Of a stretch of DNA of 47,154 bases, positions 23,187 to 32,205 are shown in pieces (position 1 is the stretch's first letter; each line of letters starts with the position of its first letter). A program made the translations under genes and the position numbers. The stretch covers positions 1-47,154 of the forward strand of contig URDK01000008.1 in the NCBI GenBank assembly GCA_900546485.1. The letters run 5' to 3'. Below the pieces are notes generated by a model. It ran no database searches. It saw nothing but the letters and a program-made list of their open reading frames with translations, and was not told the origin of the DNA. Source of the stretch: an uncultured Eubacteriales bacterium. GTDB lineage: Bacteria; Bacillota; Clostridia; Oscillospirales; Oscillospiraceae.

Positions 23187-23447
23187 TCAGGTGAACCAGA
23201 GCTCGGTGCAGAACAGTATGAACAGCACAGCGCCGATGGAAAAGACCGCCGTCACCAGCAGCGCAGCCTTGACCGCACCCCAGGCAAAGGCCCGGGACTC
23301 TTCGCGGTTGAGCCGCTCCGGCTGACCGCCGTTTTCCGACTGCTCCGGCGTGTCGCCATTGCGCTCCACGTACCAGGGCATGCCCTCCACGTTCATACGG
23401 GCAACGACGCGGCCGTCGTCATCCTCACTCCGCTTTTTTCGGCTCAT
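23187..23447 (-). CDS. Small membrane protein at the end of the opp operon
   Basis: An 86-residue protein with a charged soluble N-terminus (RKKRSEDDDGRVVARMNVEG) and one C-terminal membrane helix (about 59-83). Its ATG 23447 lies inside the end of oppF (23-base overlap), with AAGGAG ten bases upstream, so it is translationally tied to the transporter. I recall similar small proteins trailing peptide transporters in related Clostridia, with no known role; a transporter accessory or stability factor is a guess. Confidence 0.72.
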   Translation of the reverse strand: MSRKKRSEDDDGRVVARMNVEGMPWYVERNGDTPEQSENGGQPERLNREESRAFAWGAVKAALLVTAVFSIGAVLFILFCTELWFT

Positions 23448-24522
23448 TGTTCTCAGGCTCCTTAGCGGCCCCGGCCTTTGCCTCAGCCATCGCGGCCTCG
23501 GCACGCTTTGCGCGCTCGGCGTCGTCGTAGAGGTGGCAGGCGCACCAGTGCTCGGGCTCTATTTCCGCCCACTCGGGGACCGCGTACTTGCAGACCTCCA
23601 TGCACTTGTGGCAACGGGTGTGGAACTTGCAGCCCTTCGGCGGGTTTGCCGGGCTGGGCAGGCTGCCCTTGAGGATGATGCGCTTCATCTTCACGTCCGG
23701 GTCGGGTATCGGGATGGCCGAGAACAGCGCCTCCGTGTAGGGATGCAGCGGGTGCGCGAATATCTTGTCCGTATCCGAGAACTCGACCATGGAGCCGAGG
23801 TACATGACGCCCACCGTGTCGGAGATGTGCTCAACGACGGAGAGGTCGTGCGAGATGAAAAGGTAGGTGAAGCCGAAGTCCTTCTGCAGCTGCTTGAGCA
23901 GGTTGATTATCTGCGCCTGGATGGAAACGTCCAGCGCGGAGACGGGCTCATCGCAGACTATGAAGTCCGGGTTGAGCGCCAGCGCGCGGGCAATGCAGAT
24001 ACGCTGCCTCTGGCCGCCGGAGAACTCGTGCGGATAGCGGTCCTTGTGGTATTCCTGCAGTCCGCAGGCGCGCATGATGCGGCTGATGTAGTCGTCGAAC
24101 TCCTCCTTGGGCACGATGCCGTGCTCGCGGACCGCCTCGCCTATTATCTCGCCCACGGGTATGCGCGGACTCAGGCTGGAGTAGGGGTCCTGGAAGATTA
24201 TCTGGATGCGCGGCCTGAGCTTGCGCAGCTCCTCACGGCTGAGCTTGAAGATGTCCTGCCCGTCGAAGATGACCTCGCCGGAGGTCTTTTCGATGAGGCG
24301 GAGTATCGTCCTGCCGGCGGTGGATTTGCCGCAGCCGGACTCGCCGACGAGACCCATCGTCTGTCCGCGCTTTATGTGGAAGGAGATGCCGTCCACAGCC
24401 CTGACGTTGCCGATGGTCCGCTTGAAGAAACTGCTCTTTATGGGGAACCACTTGACCAGGTTCTTTACCTCTATGAGGTAGTCGTTTTCCGCAGCGGGAG
24501 CGTTGTTTTTGATCTCTTCCAT
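23425..24522 (-). CDS. oppF: Oligopeptide ABC transporter ATPase OppF
   Basis: A 365-residue ATPase that powers peptide import. Walker A is GESGCGKST at 60-68, the signature FSGGQ at 167-171, and Walker B ends in D191-E192 (FIVCDEPVSALD). The family-specific C-terminal extension is present (ILKGSLPSPANPPKGCKFHT then several Cys: TRCHKCMEVC), which may bind an iron-sulphur cluster as suggested for other Opp/Dpp ATPases. GGAGG lies upstream of ATG 24522, one base after the oppD stop. Confidence 0.95.
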   Translation of the reverse strand: MEEIKNNAPAAENDYLIEVKNLVKWFPIKSSFFKRTIGNVRAVDGISFHIKRGQTMGLVGESGCGKSTAGRTILRLIEKTSGEVIFDGQDIFKLSREELRKLRPRIQIIFQDPYSSLSPRIPVGEIIGEAVREHGIVPKEEFDDYISRIMRACGLQEYHKDRYPHEFSGGQRQRICIARALALNPDFIVCDEPVSALDVSIQAQIINLLKQLQKDFGFTYLFISHDLSVVEHISDTVGVMYLGSMVEFSDTDKIFAHPLHPYTEALFSAIPIPDPDVKMKRIILKGSLPSPANPPKGCKFHTRCHKCMEVCKYAVPEWAEIEPEHWCACHLYDDAERAKRAEAAMAEAKAGAAKEPENNEPKKAE

Positions 24523-24523
24523 A

Positions 24524-25705
24524 TCAAAGCTCCTCCACGTTCACGGATTTTGGCCAGCGCTCTATCTGGCCCTTGTCCTCGAAGCGCCAGCAGGAAACGA
24601 CGTGCGTATCGCTGACGCGGATCTCGGGCGGATAGACGCCGTGGCACTTCTCGACGCACTGCTCGCACCTGTCGCGGAAATAGCAGTAGTCGGGCATATT
24701 CACGGGGTTCGGCACACTGCCGGGGATGTTGTAGAGCGAGTCGACCTTCTTGCCCACCACGGGCTTGGACTTCATGAGTCCGATGGTGTAGGGGTGGCAG
24801 GGATTGTGGAAAATATCCTCTGTCGTTCCCTTCTCGACAACGCGTCCGGCGTACATGACTACAACGTAGTCCGCCATGCTGGCGATGACGCCGAGGTCGT
24901 GGGTGATGAGCATGATGGAGCTGTTTATCTTGTCCTTGAGCTCCTTCAAAAGATCGAGTATCTGCGCCTGGATGGTCACGTCCAGCGCCGTAGTCGGCTC
25001 GTCCGCGATGATGAGGCCGGGGGAGCAGGCCAGGGCCATGGCTATCATGACCCTCTGCCTCATGCCGCCGGAGAGCTCATGCGGGAACATGCTGTAAACG
25101 CCCTCGGCGTTTGCGATGCCGACGAGCTTGAGCATCTCTATGGCGCGCTCCTTGACCTTGTCCTTGTGCAGCTCGGGATTGTGCAGCGTGATGACCTCCT
25201 CGATCTGGAAGCCGCAGCGGAACACGGGGTTCAGGCTGGTCATGGGCTCCTGGAAGATCATCGAGACGCGGTTGCCGCGTATCTTCATCATCTCGCTGGT
25301 AGGGGTGTTGACGATGTTGTAAGCCTTGCCGTCGCCCATGTTGAGCCTTATCTCGCCGCCCACGGTCTGGCCCTGGGGGCGCTGAAGGAGCTGCATGAGG
25401 GAGAGGCTGGTGACGCTCTTGCCGCAGCCGGACTCGCCGACTATGCCTACGGTGGCGCGGCGGGGAACATCGAAGCTGACGCCGTCGACGGCCTTGACCG
25501 TACCGACGTCGGAGAAGAAGTAGCTGCACACGTTGTCGAACTCGACGATGTTGTTTTCGTCGCGCATCGTGGTCATGTACTTCGAGGGATCTGCCGCCTT
25601 GTTCGCCCGCTCCTTTTCGAGCCTGCGCGTGAGTCGGCGGTTGAAGCGGGTTATCTGGCGGGACTCCTTGCCCGAAATGTAGGATGTGTTCTTGCGTTTT
25701 GACAT
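24524..25705 (-). CDS. oppD: Oligopeptide ABC transporter ATPase OppD
   Basis: A 393-residue ATPase, the partner of OppF. Walker A is GESGCGKSV at 90-98, the ABC signature LSGGMRQRV follows near 230, and Walker B is LIIADEPTTALDVT. It carries the C-terminal Opp/Dpp extension (NIPGSVPNPVNMPDYCYFRD with three more Cys: RCEQCVEKC). About 50 basic residues precede the normal start of the fold (YISGKESRQITRFNRRLTRR), longer than usual for OppD. AAGGAGG lies before ATG 25705. Confidence 0.95.
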   Translation of the reverse strand: MSKRKNTSYISGKESRQITRFNRRLTRRLEKERANKAADPSKYMTTMRDENNIVEFDNVCSYFFSDVGTVKAVDGVSFDVPRRATVGIVGESGCGKSVTSLSLMQLLQRPQGQTVGGEIRLNMGDGKAYNIVNTPTSEMMKIRGNRVSMIFQEPMTSLNPVFRCGFQIEEVITLHNPELHKDKVKERAIEMLKLVGIANAEGVYSMFPHELSGGMRQRVMIAMALACSPGLIIADEPTTALDVTIQAQILDLLKELKDKINSSIMLITHDLGVIASMADYVVVMYAGRVVEKGTTEDIFHNPCHPYTIGLMKSKPVVGKKVDSLYNIPGSVPNPVNMPDYCYFRDRCEQCVEKCHGVYPPEIRVSDTHVVSCWRFEDKGQIERWPKSVNVEEL

Positions 25706-25718
25706 ACTTCCCGCCTCC

Positions 25719-27854
25719 TTACTGCTTCATCTTCGGGTCGAAGGCATCTCTCAGGCCGTCGCCGACGAAGTTGAACGCCACGACGGTGAGGCAGATGAGC
25801 AGGCCGACGGGCACCCAGATGTAGGTGTACTTGAGCATGCTCTCGGAGGAGCCGGTGACCGAGTTTATCATGTTGCCCCAGGTGGCCAGCGGGTGCTTGA
25901 CGCCGAGGCCGAGGAAGCTCAGCGTGGCCTCCGTGATGATGACGGAGCCGAGGGACATAGTCGCGTTGACGATGAGCTGAGGCATGACGTTGGGCACGAG
26001 GTGCTTGAATATACGCCTGGAGGAGCGGATGCCGGTGGCTTCCTCGGCGATCATGAACTCCTGCTCGCGCAGCGAGAGTATCTGACCGCGGACCAGACGC
26101 GCGATGCCGGCCCAGCCCAGCAGGCCGAGCGCGACCATCATCCAGACCAATCGTACATAGGGGTCCATCTTGAGCGCATCGAAAAGGGCGCCCATGATGA
26201 TGAGTATCGGGTAGGTCGGTATGCAGTAGAAGATATCGACGAGTCGCATGATAACGGTGTCGACCCAGCGCCCGAAGAAGCCGGCCAGGCCGCCGAGGAT
26301 GACGCCAATGAGCGTCTCCAGGAACACGACGACAAAGCCTATCATGAGCGAGATGCGGCCGCCGTACATCATACGGGCGAGGATATCCATGCCGTCGCCG
26401 TCAGTGCCGAACCAGTGCTCGGCAGAGGGGCTGGCATAGATGTCGATGAGATAGGTGGTCTGGTCGCAGCTGAGCACGTACTCGCTGGTCTTGCGCTCGA
26501 CGGTGATCTCGGTGTCGACGAGCACGGGATTGCCTTCCTCATCATAGACGACGTTGGACTCGTCGTCGGTCTGCGGTATCGCATGAACGAAAGTGGTCTT
26601 GGTGACACCGTCGGCCTCCATCTGGGTGATGACCTCTTCAGCCGCCTCCTTGAAGTCGAGCGGCAGGGTGTCCTGACCGGAGTAGCGGCGCACGACGAAG
26701 GTGCCGAGCGAGACTATCTCGCTGCCCGTGGAGTCAAATATCTCACCGCTGTCGCCGTCAAACTCGACGCGGTAGGTCTGGCCGTCGTATTCGAACTCTC
26801 CGTCGTTGCCGGCGGCAAGCAGGGCCTCGGCCTTGAACTCATCGCTGTACTGTACGGCGGTGTCGTAGGAGTTGAACACGAGCGTGGAGCTGACCAGCGC
26901 GGGGGCGGGCTCGCCTATGGTGCAGAGATAATAAGCGCCGTTGCTTTCGGCAATGCGATAGCTCTCACCGGAGTAGCTGACGTTGCTCTCGCCGTTTGCG
27001 ATGGCGGTCTCGACAGCGGCGGTCAGGCCCTGGTCGGGCTCAAAACCGTCGATACCGAGCAGCACGGAGCTCTCGCGGGTGATGTTGTACTTGTTCTTGA
27101 TCTCCATCTTGACGGAGTAGGTCACGCCGTCGCTGGTGAATGTCTCCTCGCCGGCCTCAACTGCGGCAGCGGCAGCGGCTTCAAAGTCGGCCTGCTGCGC
27201 GGATACGGCGTCGGTCTCGGCGTCTCCAGCTTCCTCCCCATCCGGAGCCTCGGCGGCAAAGGCCTCGGTGTCGGTGTAGGTGAAGCTCTGGTGTATCTTG
27301 TCGTAGCTTGCGATGAGCGTCACACCGCTGTAGCGCGCGACCTCGACGAGGTCGTCGGCCGAGAGGGTGTAGATGGTGTCGGACAGCTTGGTGACGGTGT
27401 ACATCGTGCCCTCGGAATCCGTGACCTGCATCTCCGTGAGACCCTCGGCGTTCATGTCGCGGATGTAGGAGTTCATGCTGTTTTTCACGGTGTTCGGCAC
27501 ACTGATGTCGTCGCCGAGGCTGTACGATACGAACTCGGTGCGCTCGGTCGCGCTGGCGTAGTTGGCGTTCATCGTGCCGTACTTATAGAATATCTGGGTC
27601 TGCGTATAGGGGTAGAACAGCGGACAGATGAACGCGAATACGAACATGAATATGAGTATGGCAAGCCCGACGATGGCGAGCTTGTTTCTGAAGAAGCGCT
27701 TCGCAACGAGCCTGCCGGGCGAGAGCACCTTTACGCGCTGGGTATCGTCGAGTGCAAGCGGCTCGCCCTCGTGATGGACGTGCTGTGCGTTCGAGGCCTC
27801 GCGGCGCTTGAGGGCCTCGTTGAGGCTGTCGGAACGTCTTTCGTTTTTGGCCAT
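25719..27854 (-). CDS. oppC: Oligopeptide ABC permease OppC with a very large extracytoplasmic insertion
   Basis: A 711-residue permease; OppC/DppC proteins are normally about 300. The cytoplasmic start (ends LVAKRFFRNKLAIVGL) leads into helix 1 at about 59-81. The canonical fold resumes near 475 with EHWFGTDGDGMDILARMMYG and continues through five helices and the EAA loop (EEATGIRSSRRIFKHLVPNV). Between them lie about 390 mostly polar, acidic residues outside the membrane, partly repetitive (TYSVKMEIKN, SYRIAESNGAYYL, TYRVEFDGDSGEI). This extra domain may dock the unusual binding protein. GGGGAGG is seven bases before ATG 27854. Confidence 0.9.
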   Translation of the reverse strand: MAKNERRSDSLNEALKRREASNAQHVHHEGEPLALDDTQRVKVLSPGRLVAKRFFRNKLAIVGLAILIFMFVFAFICPLFYPYTQTQIFYKYGTMNANYASATERTEFVSYSLGDDISVPNTVKNSMNSYIRDMNAEGLTEMQVTDSEGTMYTVTKLSDTIYTLSADDLVEVARYSGVTLIASYDKIHQSFTYTDTEAFAAEAPDGEEAGDAETDAVSAQQADFEAAAAAAVEAGEETFTSDGVTYSVKMEIKNKYNITRESSVLLGIDGFEPDQGLTAAVETAIANGESNVSYSGESYRIAESNGAYYLCTIGEPAPALVSSTLVFNSYDTAVQYSDEFKAEALLAAGNDGEFEYDGQTYRVEFDGDSGEIFDSTGSEIVSLGTFVVRRYSGQDTLPLDFKEAAEEVITQMEADGVTKTTFVHAIPQTDDESNVVYDEEGNPVLVDTEITVERKTSEYVLSCDQTTYLIDIYASPSAEHWFGTDGDGMDILARMMYGGRISLMIGFVVVFLETLIGVILGGLAGFFGRWVDTVIMRLVDIFYCIPTYPILIIMGALFDALKMDPYVRLVWMMVALGLLGWAGIARLVRGQILSLREQEFMIAEEATGIRSSRRIFKHLVPNVMPQLIVNATMSLGSVIITEATLSFLGLGVKHPLATWGNMINSVTGSSESMLKYTYIWVPVGLLICLTVVAFNFVGDGLRDAFDPKMKQ

Positions 27855-27870
27855 GTGTCTGCCTCCCCTC

Positions 27871-28860
27871 TCAATGCACGCGGACGCGCGGGTCGACCAC
27901 GGCGTACAGGATGTCCGCCAGCAGGTTCGAGAGCAGCGTCAGGATGGAGATAAAGGCGAGGTAGAACATGGTGAACGGGATATCGCCGTTTATCATGGCG
28001 TAGTAAGACGTGTAGCCTATCCCGCGGATGCCGAAGAGGGTCTCGGTAATGAGCGCGCCGGAAAAGAGCGCAGGCAGGGTCGTGCCCGTTATCGTGATGA
28101 GCGGGATAAGTGTATTTCTGAAGGCGTGGCGGTTGATGACGCGCTTTTCGGAGAGGCCCTTGGCCCGCGCGGTGCGGATGTAGTCCGAGTTGAGGACCTC
28201 CAGCATATTCGTGCGGGTGTAGCGCATCAGGCCGCCGAGGCCAACCATAGTCAAGGTTATGACCGGCAGGACCATGTGTTTGCACAGATCTAGGAACTTG
28301 CCGAAGTCAGAAAGCAGCAGGTAGTCACGGCTCTGCATTCCAACCAGGTCGAACCACCCGAGCTTTATGGAAAATACCAGCTTTAACAATGTAGCCAGGA
28401 AGAAGGTAGGCATAGAGATGCACAGCAGCGCTACGACCGTAACGGTGTAGTCGGTGATGCTGTACTGCTTTCTAGCCGCGGTGACGCCAAGATAGACGCC
28501 CAGAATTGTTTCGAATATGAAAGCCGCGAGCGACATGGCCACGGAGAACCAGATGACGTCGTTGAACTTCTCGACGACGGGCAGGGTGTAATACCAGCTG
28601 TCGCCGAACTCACCCTTGACAACGCTCCCAAGCCAGGTGAAATAGCCACCCACGATGCCCTTGTCGAAGCCGTAGGTGACATTCAGCTCTGCGATCCACT
28701 CCTGGGCGCTTTTCGTGCTGCCGGGCTTGGTCGCAAGCTCACGGGCCATGGTGTCCACATAACTTGTGGGCAGGGAGAACATAAGCGCGTACACGATAAA
28801 CATCACGAAGAAGAGTATCAGTACGCACAGAAGCAGGCGTTTGATTATAAACTCGCCCAT
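27871..28860 (-). CDS. oppB: Oligopeptide ABC permease OppB
   Basis: A 329-residue permease of normal length with six predicted membrane helices. Helix 1 is at about 8-30 and the periplasmic segment has the usual VTYGFDKGIVGGYFTWLGSV pattern. The EAA loop that contacts the ATPase is seen near 235-260 (YIRTARAKGLSEKRVINRHA). It pairs with OppC to form the channel. It is preceded by a strong hairpin separating it from oppA. Confidence 0.95.
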   Translation of the reverse strand: MGEFIIKRLLLCVLILFFVMFIVYALMFSLPTSYVDTMARELATKPGSTKSAQEWIAELNVTYGFDKGIVGGYFTWLGSVVKGEFGDSWYYTLPVVEKFNDVIWFSVAMSLAAFIFETILGVYLGVTAARKQYSITDYTVTVVALLCISMPTFFLATLLKLVFSIKLGWFDLVGMQSRDYLLLSDFGKFLDLCKHMVLPVITLTMVGLGGLMRYTRTNMLEVLNSDYIRTARAKGLSEKRVINRHAFRNTLIPLITITGTTLPALFSGALITETLFGIRGIGYTSYYAMINGDIPFTMFYLAFISILTLLSNLLADILYAVVDPRVRVH

Positions 28861-28886
28861 ATCTTCACCACCAATAGTAATAGGGC

Positions 28887-28917
28887 CTGCACCGGGCGCC
28901 GGGGGCGCCCGGTGCAG
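28887..28917 (-). terminator. Intercistronic hairpin between oppA and oppB
   Basis: A perfect 14-bp stem (CTGCACCGGGCGCC at 28887-28900 with 28904-28917) and a 3-base loop, without a clear T run on the minus strand. This looks like a stabilising or partial-termination hairpin that keeps binding-protein mRNA above permease mRNA. Confidence 0.7.
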
Positions 28918-28956
28918 AGGGTATTATGCGAGAATGTGCTGGGTCAAATCACCTGC

Positions 28957-31284
28957 TCAGGCAACGAACTTGCCGGAGGCCTCGTCCCAGTTCAGGCCGG
29001 CGGCCTTGAAGAAGCCGATGGCGGCCTGGAGAGCGGCGTCGTAGCGCTCCTGCTCGGTCATGTCGTCGGTGTAGATGGGATTGCCGTCCACGTCGACGGA
29101 GAAAGCGATCTCATAGCCCTCGTCGGACGGACGCGGGGCAGCCCAAGAGGTGTTGGAGATCGGGTACTGGATGATGCTGGCGGTCTCGCCGTAGTAGCTG
29201 TTGACAACGGTGTCACGATACACGGCGAAGAGGGTGGCAAAGCCCTTGCGGAGGTTCTTGGAAGCGTCGCTGTCGGGATCGCCGTCGATGCAGACGTTGT
29301 TGGCGCACATGGCTATGTAGCCGTAGCCGAGGTTGTCGACGGTGAAGGTGGTCAGCTTGTCGCCGGTGAGCTCGCCGTTGGAGTTGTAGCTCTTGATGTC
29401 CTCGGCGGTGTCAACGGTGAAGTTGGGGTCGGTGATGTCGAAGGTAGCAGCATCGGAGGCAACGCCGCTGAGCTTATCGGAAGCGGCAGTCTCCTGGAAG
29501 AGGACGTACTGGGTCTTGGGCTGGCCCTTCCAGTAGTTCTCGTTGGCCTCGAAGGTGACAACGCCGTTCTCGTAGGAAACGAACTTGTAGGGGCCGGCGC
29601 CGAGGGGCTGGGTGGTCTTGGCGCGGACGGTGCTCAGATCGCCCTTGGTGAAGCCGAACATGTTGTTCTCGTAGTCGTACTTGGAGACGTCGCCGTAGTA
29701 GTGCAGCGGGGCGACGGTGACACCGAGCTGATAGATGGCAGCCGCATCATACTTGGTGGTGCGGACGGTCATGCTGTAATCGCCGGTCTTGATGATGCCG
29801 GAGATGTTGGGCACGGAGCTGCCGGTGGCAACGCCGGCCTGGTACTCGGCAGCCTTGTCGCCGAGCTCGGCGTAGATGAGGTCGGTGATGGAGGAACCGG
29901 CGGTCTCAGCGTTGATGCCGGCGTCGCTCAGATCGTAGCCGTAGTTGTCAACGATAGCCTGGAAGAAGTCGGCGGCAGTGGCGTCGGCAGCAAGGCCCTC
30001 GTAGGCCCAAGCAGCCGCGGCGCCCGCGACGTCGCCCTCGGCGGCATAGCCGTTAGCAACGCAGTAATCGATGATCTCCTGGGCAAACTTCTCGCCAGCA
30101 ACCCAGAAGGCATCCCAGAAAGCGGTCTGCTGCTCCTCGGTCCAGTTGGTGAAGTCGGTGTTGTCCGGGCCGGCGGCCACGATGAGGTTGATGAGGGTGT
30201 CCATGCCGGAGCGGTACTCCTCCATGCCCTCGATGGGCACGGCGTAGAAGGTGGAGCTGCCGTCATAGGTCGGGTCGCTGAGGACGTACATGCTGAAGAT
30301 GACGTCGTCGATGGTCATCGGGGTGCCGTCGGAGAAGACGATGTCGTCGCGCATGGTGATGTTGTAGTCGACGGTGCCGTCCTCGTTCTGCACGACCTCG
30401 ATGTCGGCGATGCCGGTGTAGGTGTAGTCGGTGCCGTTGTAGTTGCGGGTCTCACCCTCGATGCCGTTGAGGACGGGGTTGCCCTCGCGGTCGAGGTTGA
30501 AGAGGGACTGGGAGGTCATGACGTAGACGTCCTCGTCATAAGCGGTCTTCGCGAAGAAGGGGCTGAACTTCGAGGAGAAGTAGTCGTAGCCGACGACGAG
30601 CTGGTCGTTGCCGTTGGTCTCGAGGAGCTCGATGTCGTTCATCCAATCCCAGAAGGTGGTGATGTCGGGGGTGACGGTGTCTATGTTGACACGCTCGGTG
30701 CTCATGACAAAGGCGTTCTGGCGCTGATAGATGGGGACCTCAACAGCCCAGTCGAGGATGATGTCGAGGCAGTCCTTGTAGGTGGCCTTGCGGAAAGCCT
30801 GGTCGGAGCTGGAACGAGCCTCCATGATGAGCTCGTCGAGCGTGGGATCGCAGAGCATGTAGGCGTTGGAGTTGGTGCCGCCGGCGCCGACAGCGTTGGT
30901 GCTGTGGTAGACCTGGTACATATCCGGGTCGGGAGTGGCCTGCCAGGCAGCGCACCAGATCTCAGCAGAAACGGGGTCGGACTCGATGGCGTTCCAGAGA
31001 ACGTTGGAGTCGGAGGGGTCGTTGATCTGCAGATCGATGCCTATGGTAGCGAGGGCTTCCTTGGCGTTGGTCAGGATGCCGTAAGCGGGGTGGTTGCCCA
31101 CGCCGTCGCCGGGGACTATGGCCTCATAGCTGAGGGCGTAGCTCCCGTCCGCGCTCTCGCTGGGCGCGGCGCTCTCGTCCGGGGTCTCGCTGGTGGTCGG
31201 GGTCTCCTCGCCGCAGGCGGCAAGGGCGAACACCATCGAAAGAGCGAGGGCAAGAGCAAGGAATTTCTTCAGGTTTTTGCTCAT
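28957..31284 (-). CDS. oppA: Oligopeptide-binding lipoprotein OppA, apparently circularly permuted
   Basis: A 775-residue lipoprotein: signal peptide with lipobox LAAC (Cys 24), then an acidic Ser/Thr/Pro linker. Residues about 45-222 match what is normally the C-terminal part of the SBP_bac_5 fold (ALATIGIDLQIND; IWCAAWQATPDPDMYQVY; RKATYKDCLDIILDW; VEVPIYQRQ). Residues about 226-775 match the normal N-terminal part (QLVVGYDYFSSKFSPFFAK; IVFSDGTPMTIDDVIFSMYV; GAGPYKFVSYENG), ending where the missing part would begin (FFKAAGLNWDEASGKFVA). Both halves look complete and in frame. I choose ATG 31284 (AGGAGG upstream). It is the first gene of the operon and should capture peptides for OppBCDF. 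Confidence 0.88.
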   Translation of the reverse strand: MSKNLKKFLALALALSMVFALAACGEETPTTSETPDESAAPSESADGSYALSYEAIVPGDGVGNHPAYGILTNAKEALATIGIDLQINDPSDSNVLWNAIESDPVSAEIWCAAWQATPDPDMYQVYHSTNAVGAGGTNSNAYMLCDPTLDELIMEARSSSDQAFRKATYKDCLDIILDWAVEVPIYQRQNAFVMSTERVNIDTVTPDITTFWDWMNDIELLETNGNDQLVVGYDYFSSKFSPFFAKTAYDEDVYVMTSQSLFNLDREGNPVLNGIEGETRNYNGTDYTYTGIADIEVVQNEDGTVDYNITMRDDIVFSDGTPMTIDDVIFSMYVLSDPTYDGSSTFYAVPIEGMEEYRSGMDTLINLIVAAGPDNTDFTNWTEEQQTAFWDAFWVAGEKFAQEIIDYCVANGYAAEGDVAGAAAAWAYEGLAADATAADFFQAIVDNYGYDLSDAGINAETAGSSITDLIYAELGDKAAEYQAGVATGSSVPNISGIIKTGDYSMTVRTTKYDAAAIYQLGVTVAPLHYYGDVSKYDYENNMFGFTKGDLSTVRAKTTQPLGAGPYKFVSYENGVVTFEANENYWKGQPKTQYVLFQETAASDKLSGVASDAATFDITDPNFTVDTAEDIKSYNSNGELTGDKLTTFTVDNLGYGYIAMCANNVCIDGDPDSDASKNLRKGFATLFAVYRDTVVNSYYGETASIIQYPISNTSWAAPRPSDEGYEIAFSVDVDGNPIYTDDMTEQERYDAALQAAIGFFKAAGLNWDEASGKFVA

Positions 31285-31336
31285 TTTCACTTTCTCCTCC
31301 TTGTTTTGGGTCTCTTTTATTAAACGCACAGGGCGT

Positions 31337-31366
31337 ATAATAAACAAAATCAGTCTTCTGCGTCAC
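31337..31366 (-). promoter_or_regulatory. Candidate promoter of the opp operon
   Basis: Minus strand GTGACG (31361-31366), 18 bases, TATTAT (31337-31342). The -35 is weak and overlaps the end of the preceding gene; readthrough from the XRE unit is an alternative. Confidence 0.35.
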
Positions 31367-31901
31367 ACTCGGCGCAGCGCAGAGTCTCGCGCCTGGCAAA
31401 GCCGGCGCCGCCCAGGGCCGCAACGAGCGCGGCGCAGGGCCCGAAGATCAGGTCGTAAGCATTGACTTTTTCCGGCGCGGCTATCGCCGTGACCGCGAGC
31501 GCAATGACCGACACGCCCGCAAGCGCCAGCACCCAGAAGGCGCAGACCGGAAGCCGCTTCGCCAGCTTGTCCGTGTCAGAGCGGATAAGCCGCTCGCAGC
31601 GCATCCTGCGCCGGAGCAAAATAGCCGAATCCGTCATATATCCCAGAGGCAGCGCGGAAAAGGCAAAGGGCAGTATGACCCACATGAGGCGGGACGCCCC
31701 GCTTTTCGGCAGCAGCGCCGCGATAAAGAGCAGCCATGCGGCCAAACAGCCGGGGAGCAAGAGCCTCGCGCTCTTCATCGCCCCGGCGGCATCCTCAAAC
31801 CGATAGTACTTTCCCACATATACGGCCTCGGTGCGTATGCCGCCCCGGGCCGTAACGCTTTCAGAGAACTTATAGTCTTTTATGTACTTCCGCGTTACCA
31901 T
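31350..31901 (-). CDS. Four-helix membrane protein encoded with an XRE regulator
   Basis: A 183-residue integral membrane protein with about four hydrophobic helices (45-65, 70-90, 118-140, 148-168). It has a cytoplasmic N-terminus with a strand-rich stretch (GGIRTEAVYVGKYYRFED) and a C-terminal cysteine pair (RCAEC). I recognise no family. It starts two bases after the stop of the XRE gene (ATG 31901, GAGGACTGAGA upstream), so the two are coupled; small regulator/membrane-protein pairs often sense envelope state, but nothing here proves that. Confidence 0.68.
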   Translation of the reverse strand: MVTRKYIKDYKFSESVTARGGIRTEAVYVGKYYRFEDAAGAMKSARLLLPGCLAAWLLFIAALLPKSGASRLMWVILPFAFSALPLGYMTDSAILLRRRMRCERLIRSDTDKLAKRLPVCAFWVLALAGVSVIALAVTAIAAPEKVNAYDLIFGPCAALVAALGGAGFARRETLRCAECDAED

Positions 31902-31903
31902 TC

Positions 31904-32137
31904 TCAGTCCTCAAAGAGCCGCGACACGGGCACGTCCAGCTTCTCGGAGATGAGGAACAGAGTCTCCAGCGAAACGCCCTTGACGTCCGCCGCATTGTTC
32001 GCCTCTATCTGGCTGACGAAGCTCACGCTCCTGCCTATGGCCTCCGCGAGCTGCTCCTGAGTGAGCCCGCGCAGCTTCCTGTAATACGCTATCTTCAGAC
32101 CGAGAACTCTGAATTTTTCACGGAACTCTTCGCGCAT
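31904..32137 (-). CDS. XRE-family helix-turn-helix regulator
   Basis: A 77-residue DNA-binding protein consisting of little more than one Cro/CI-type domain (KIAYYRKLRGLTQEQLAEAI, then RSVSFVSQIEANNA). Start ATG 32137 is chosen over an upstream start because the conserved fold begins right there and AGGGG precedes it. An 18-bp palindrome lies between the gene and its promoter, so it is likely autoregulated and may control the membrane-protein gene downstream. Confidence 0.88.
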   Translation of the reverse strand: MREEFREKFRVLGLKIAYYRKLRGLTQEQLAEAIGRSVSFVSQIEANNAADVKGVSLETLFLISEKLDVPVSRLFED

Positions 32138-32205
32138 CTGCCTACCCCTGAAACCTGGCTGAAAGCCTGTATATTCATTGCCGACTGGCCGCACAGACCT
32201 TCGGA

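Noticed and set aside
28912..31323. 803-codon plus-strand frame opposite oppA
   Set aside because: Val/Gly/Glu-rich nonsense composition with no motif; oppA on the minus strand has signal peptide, lipobox and family motifs.
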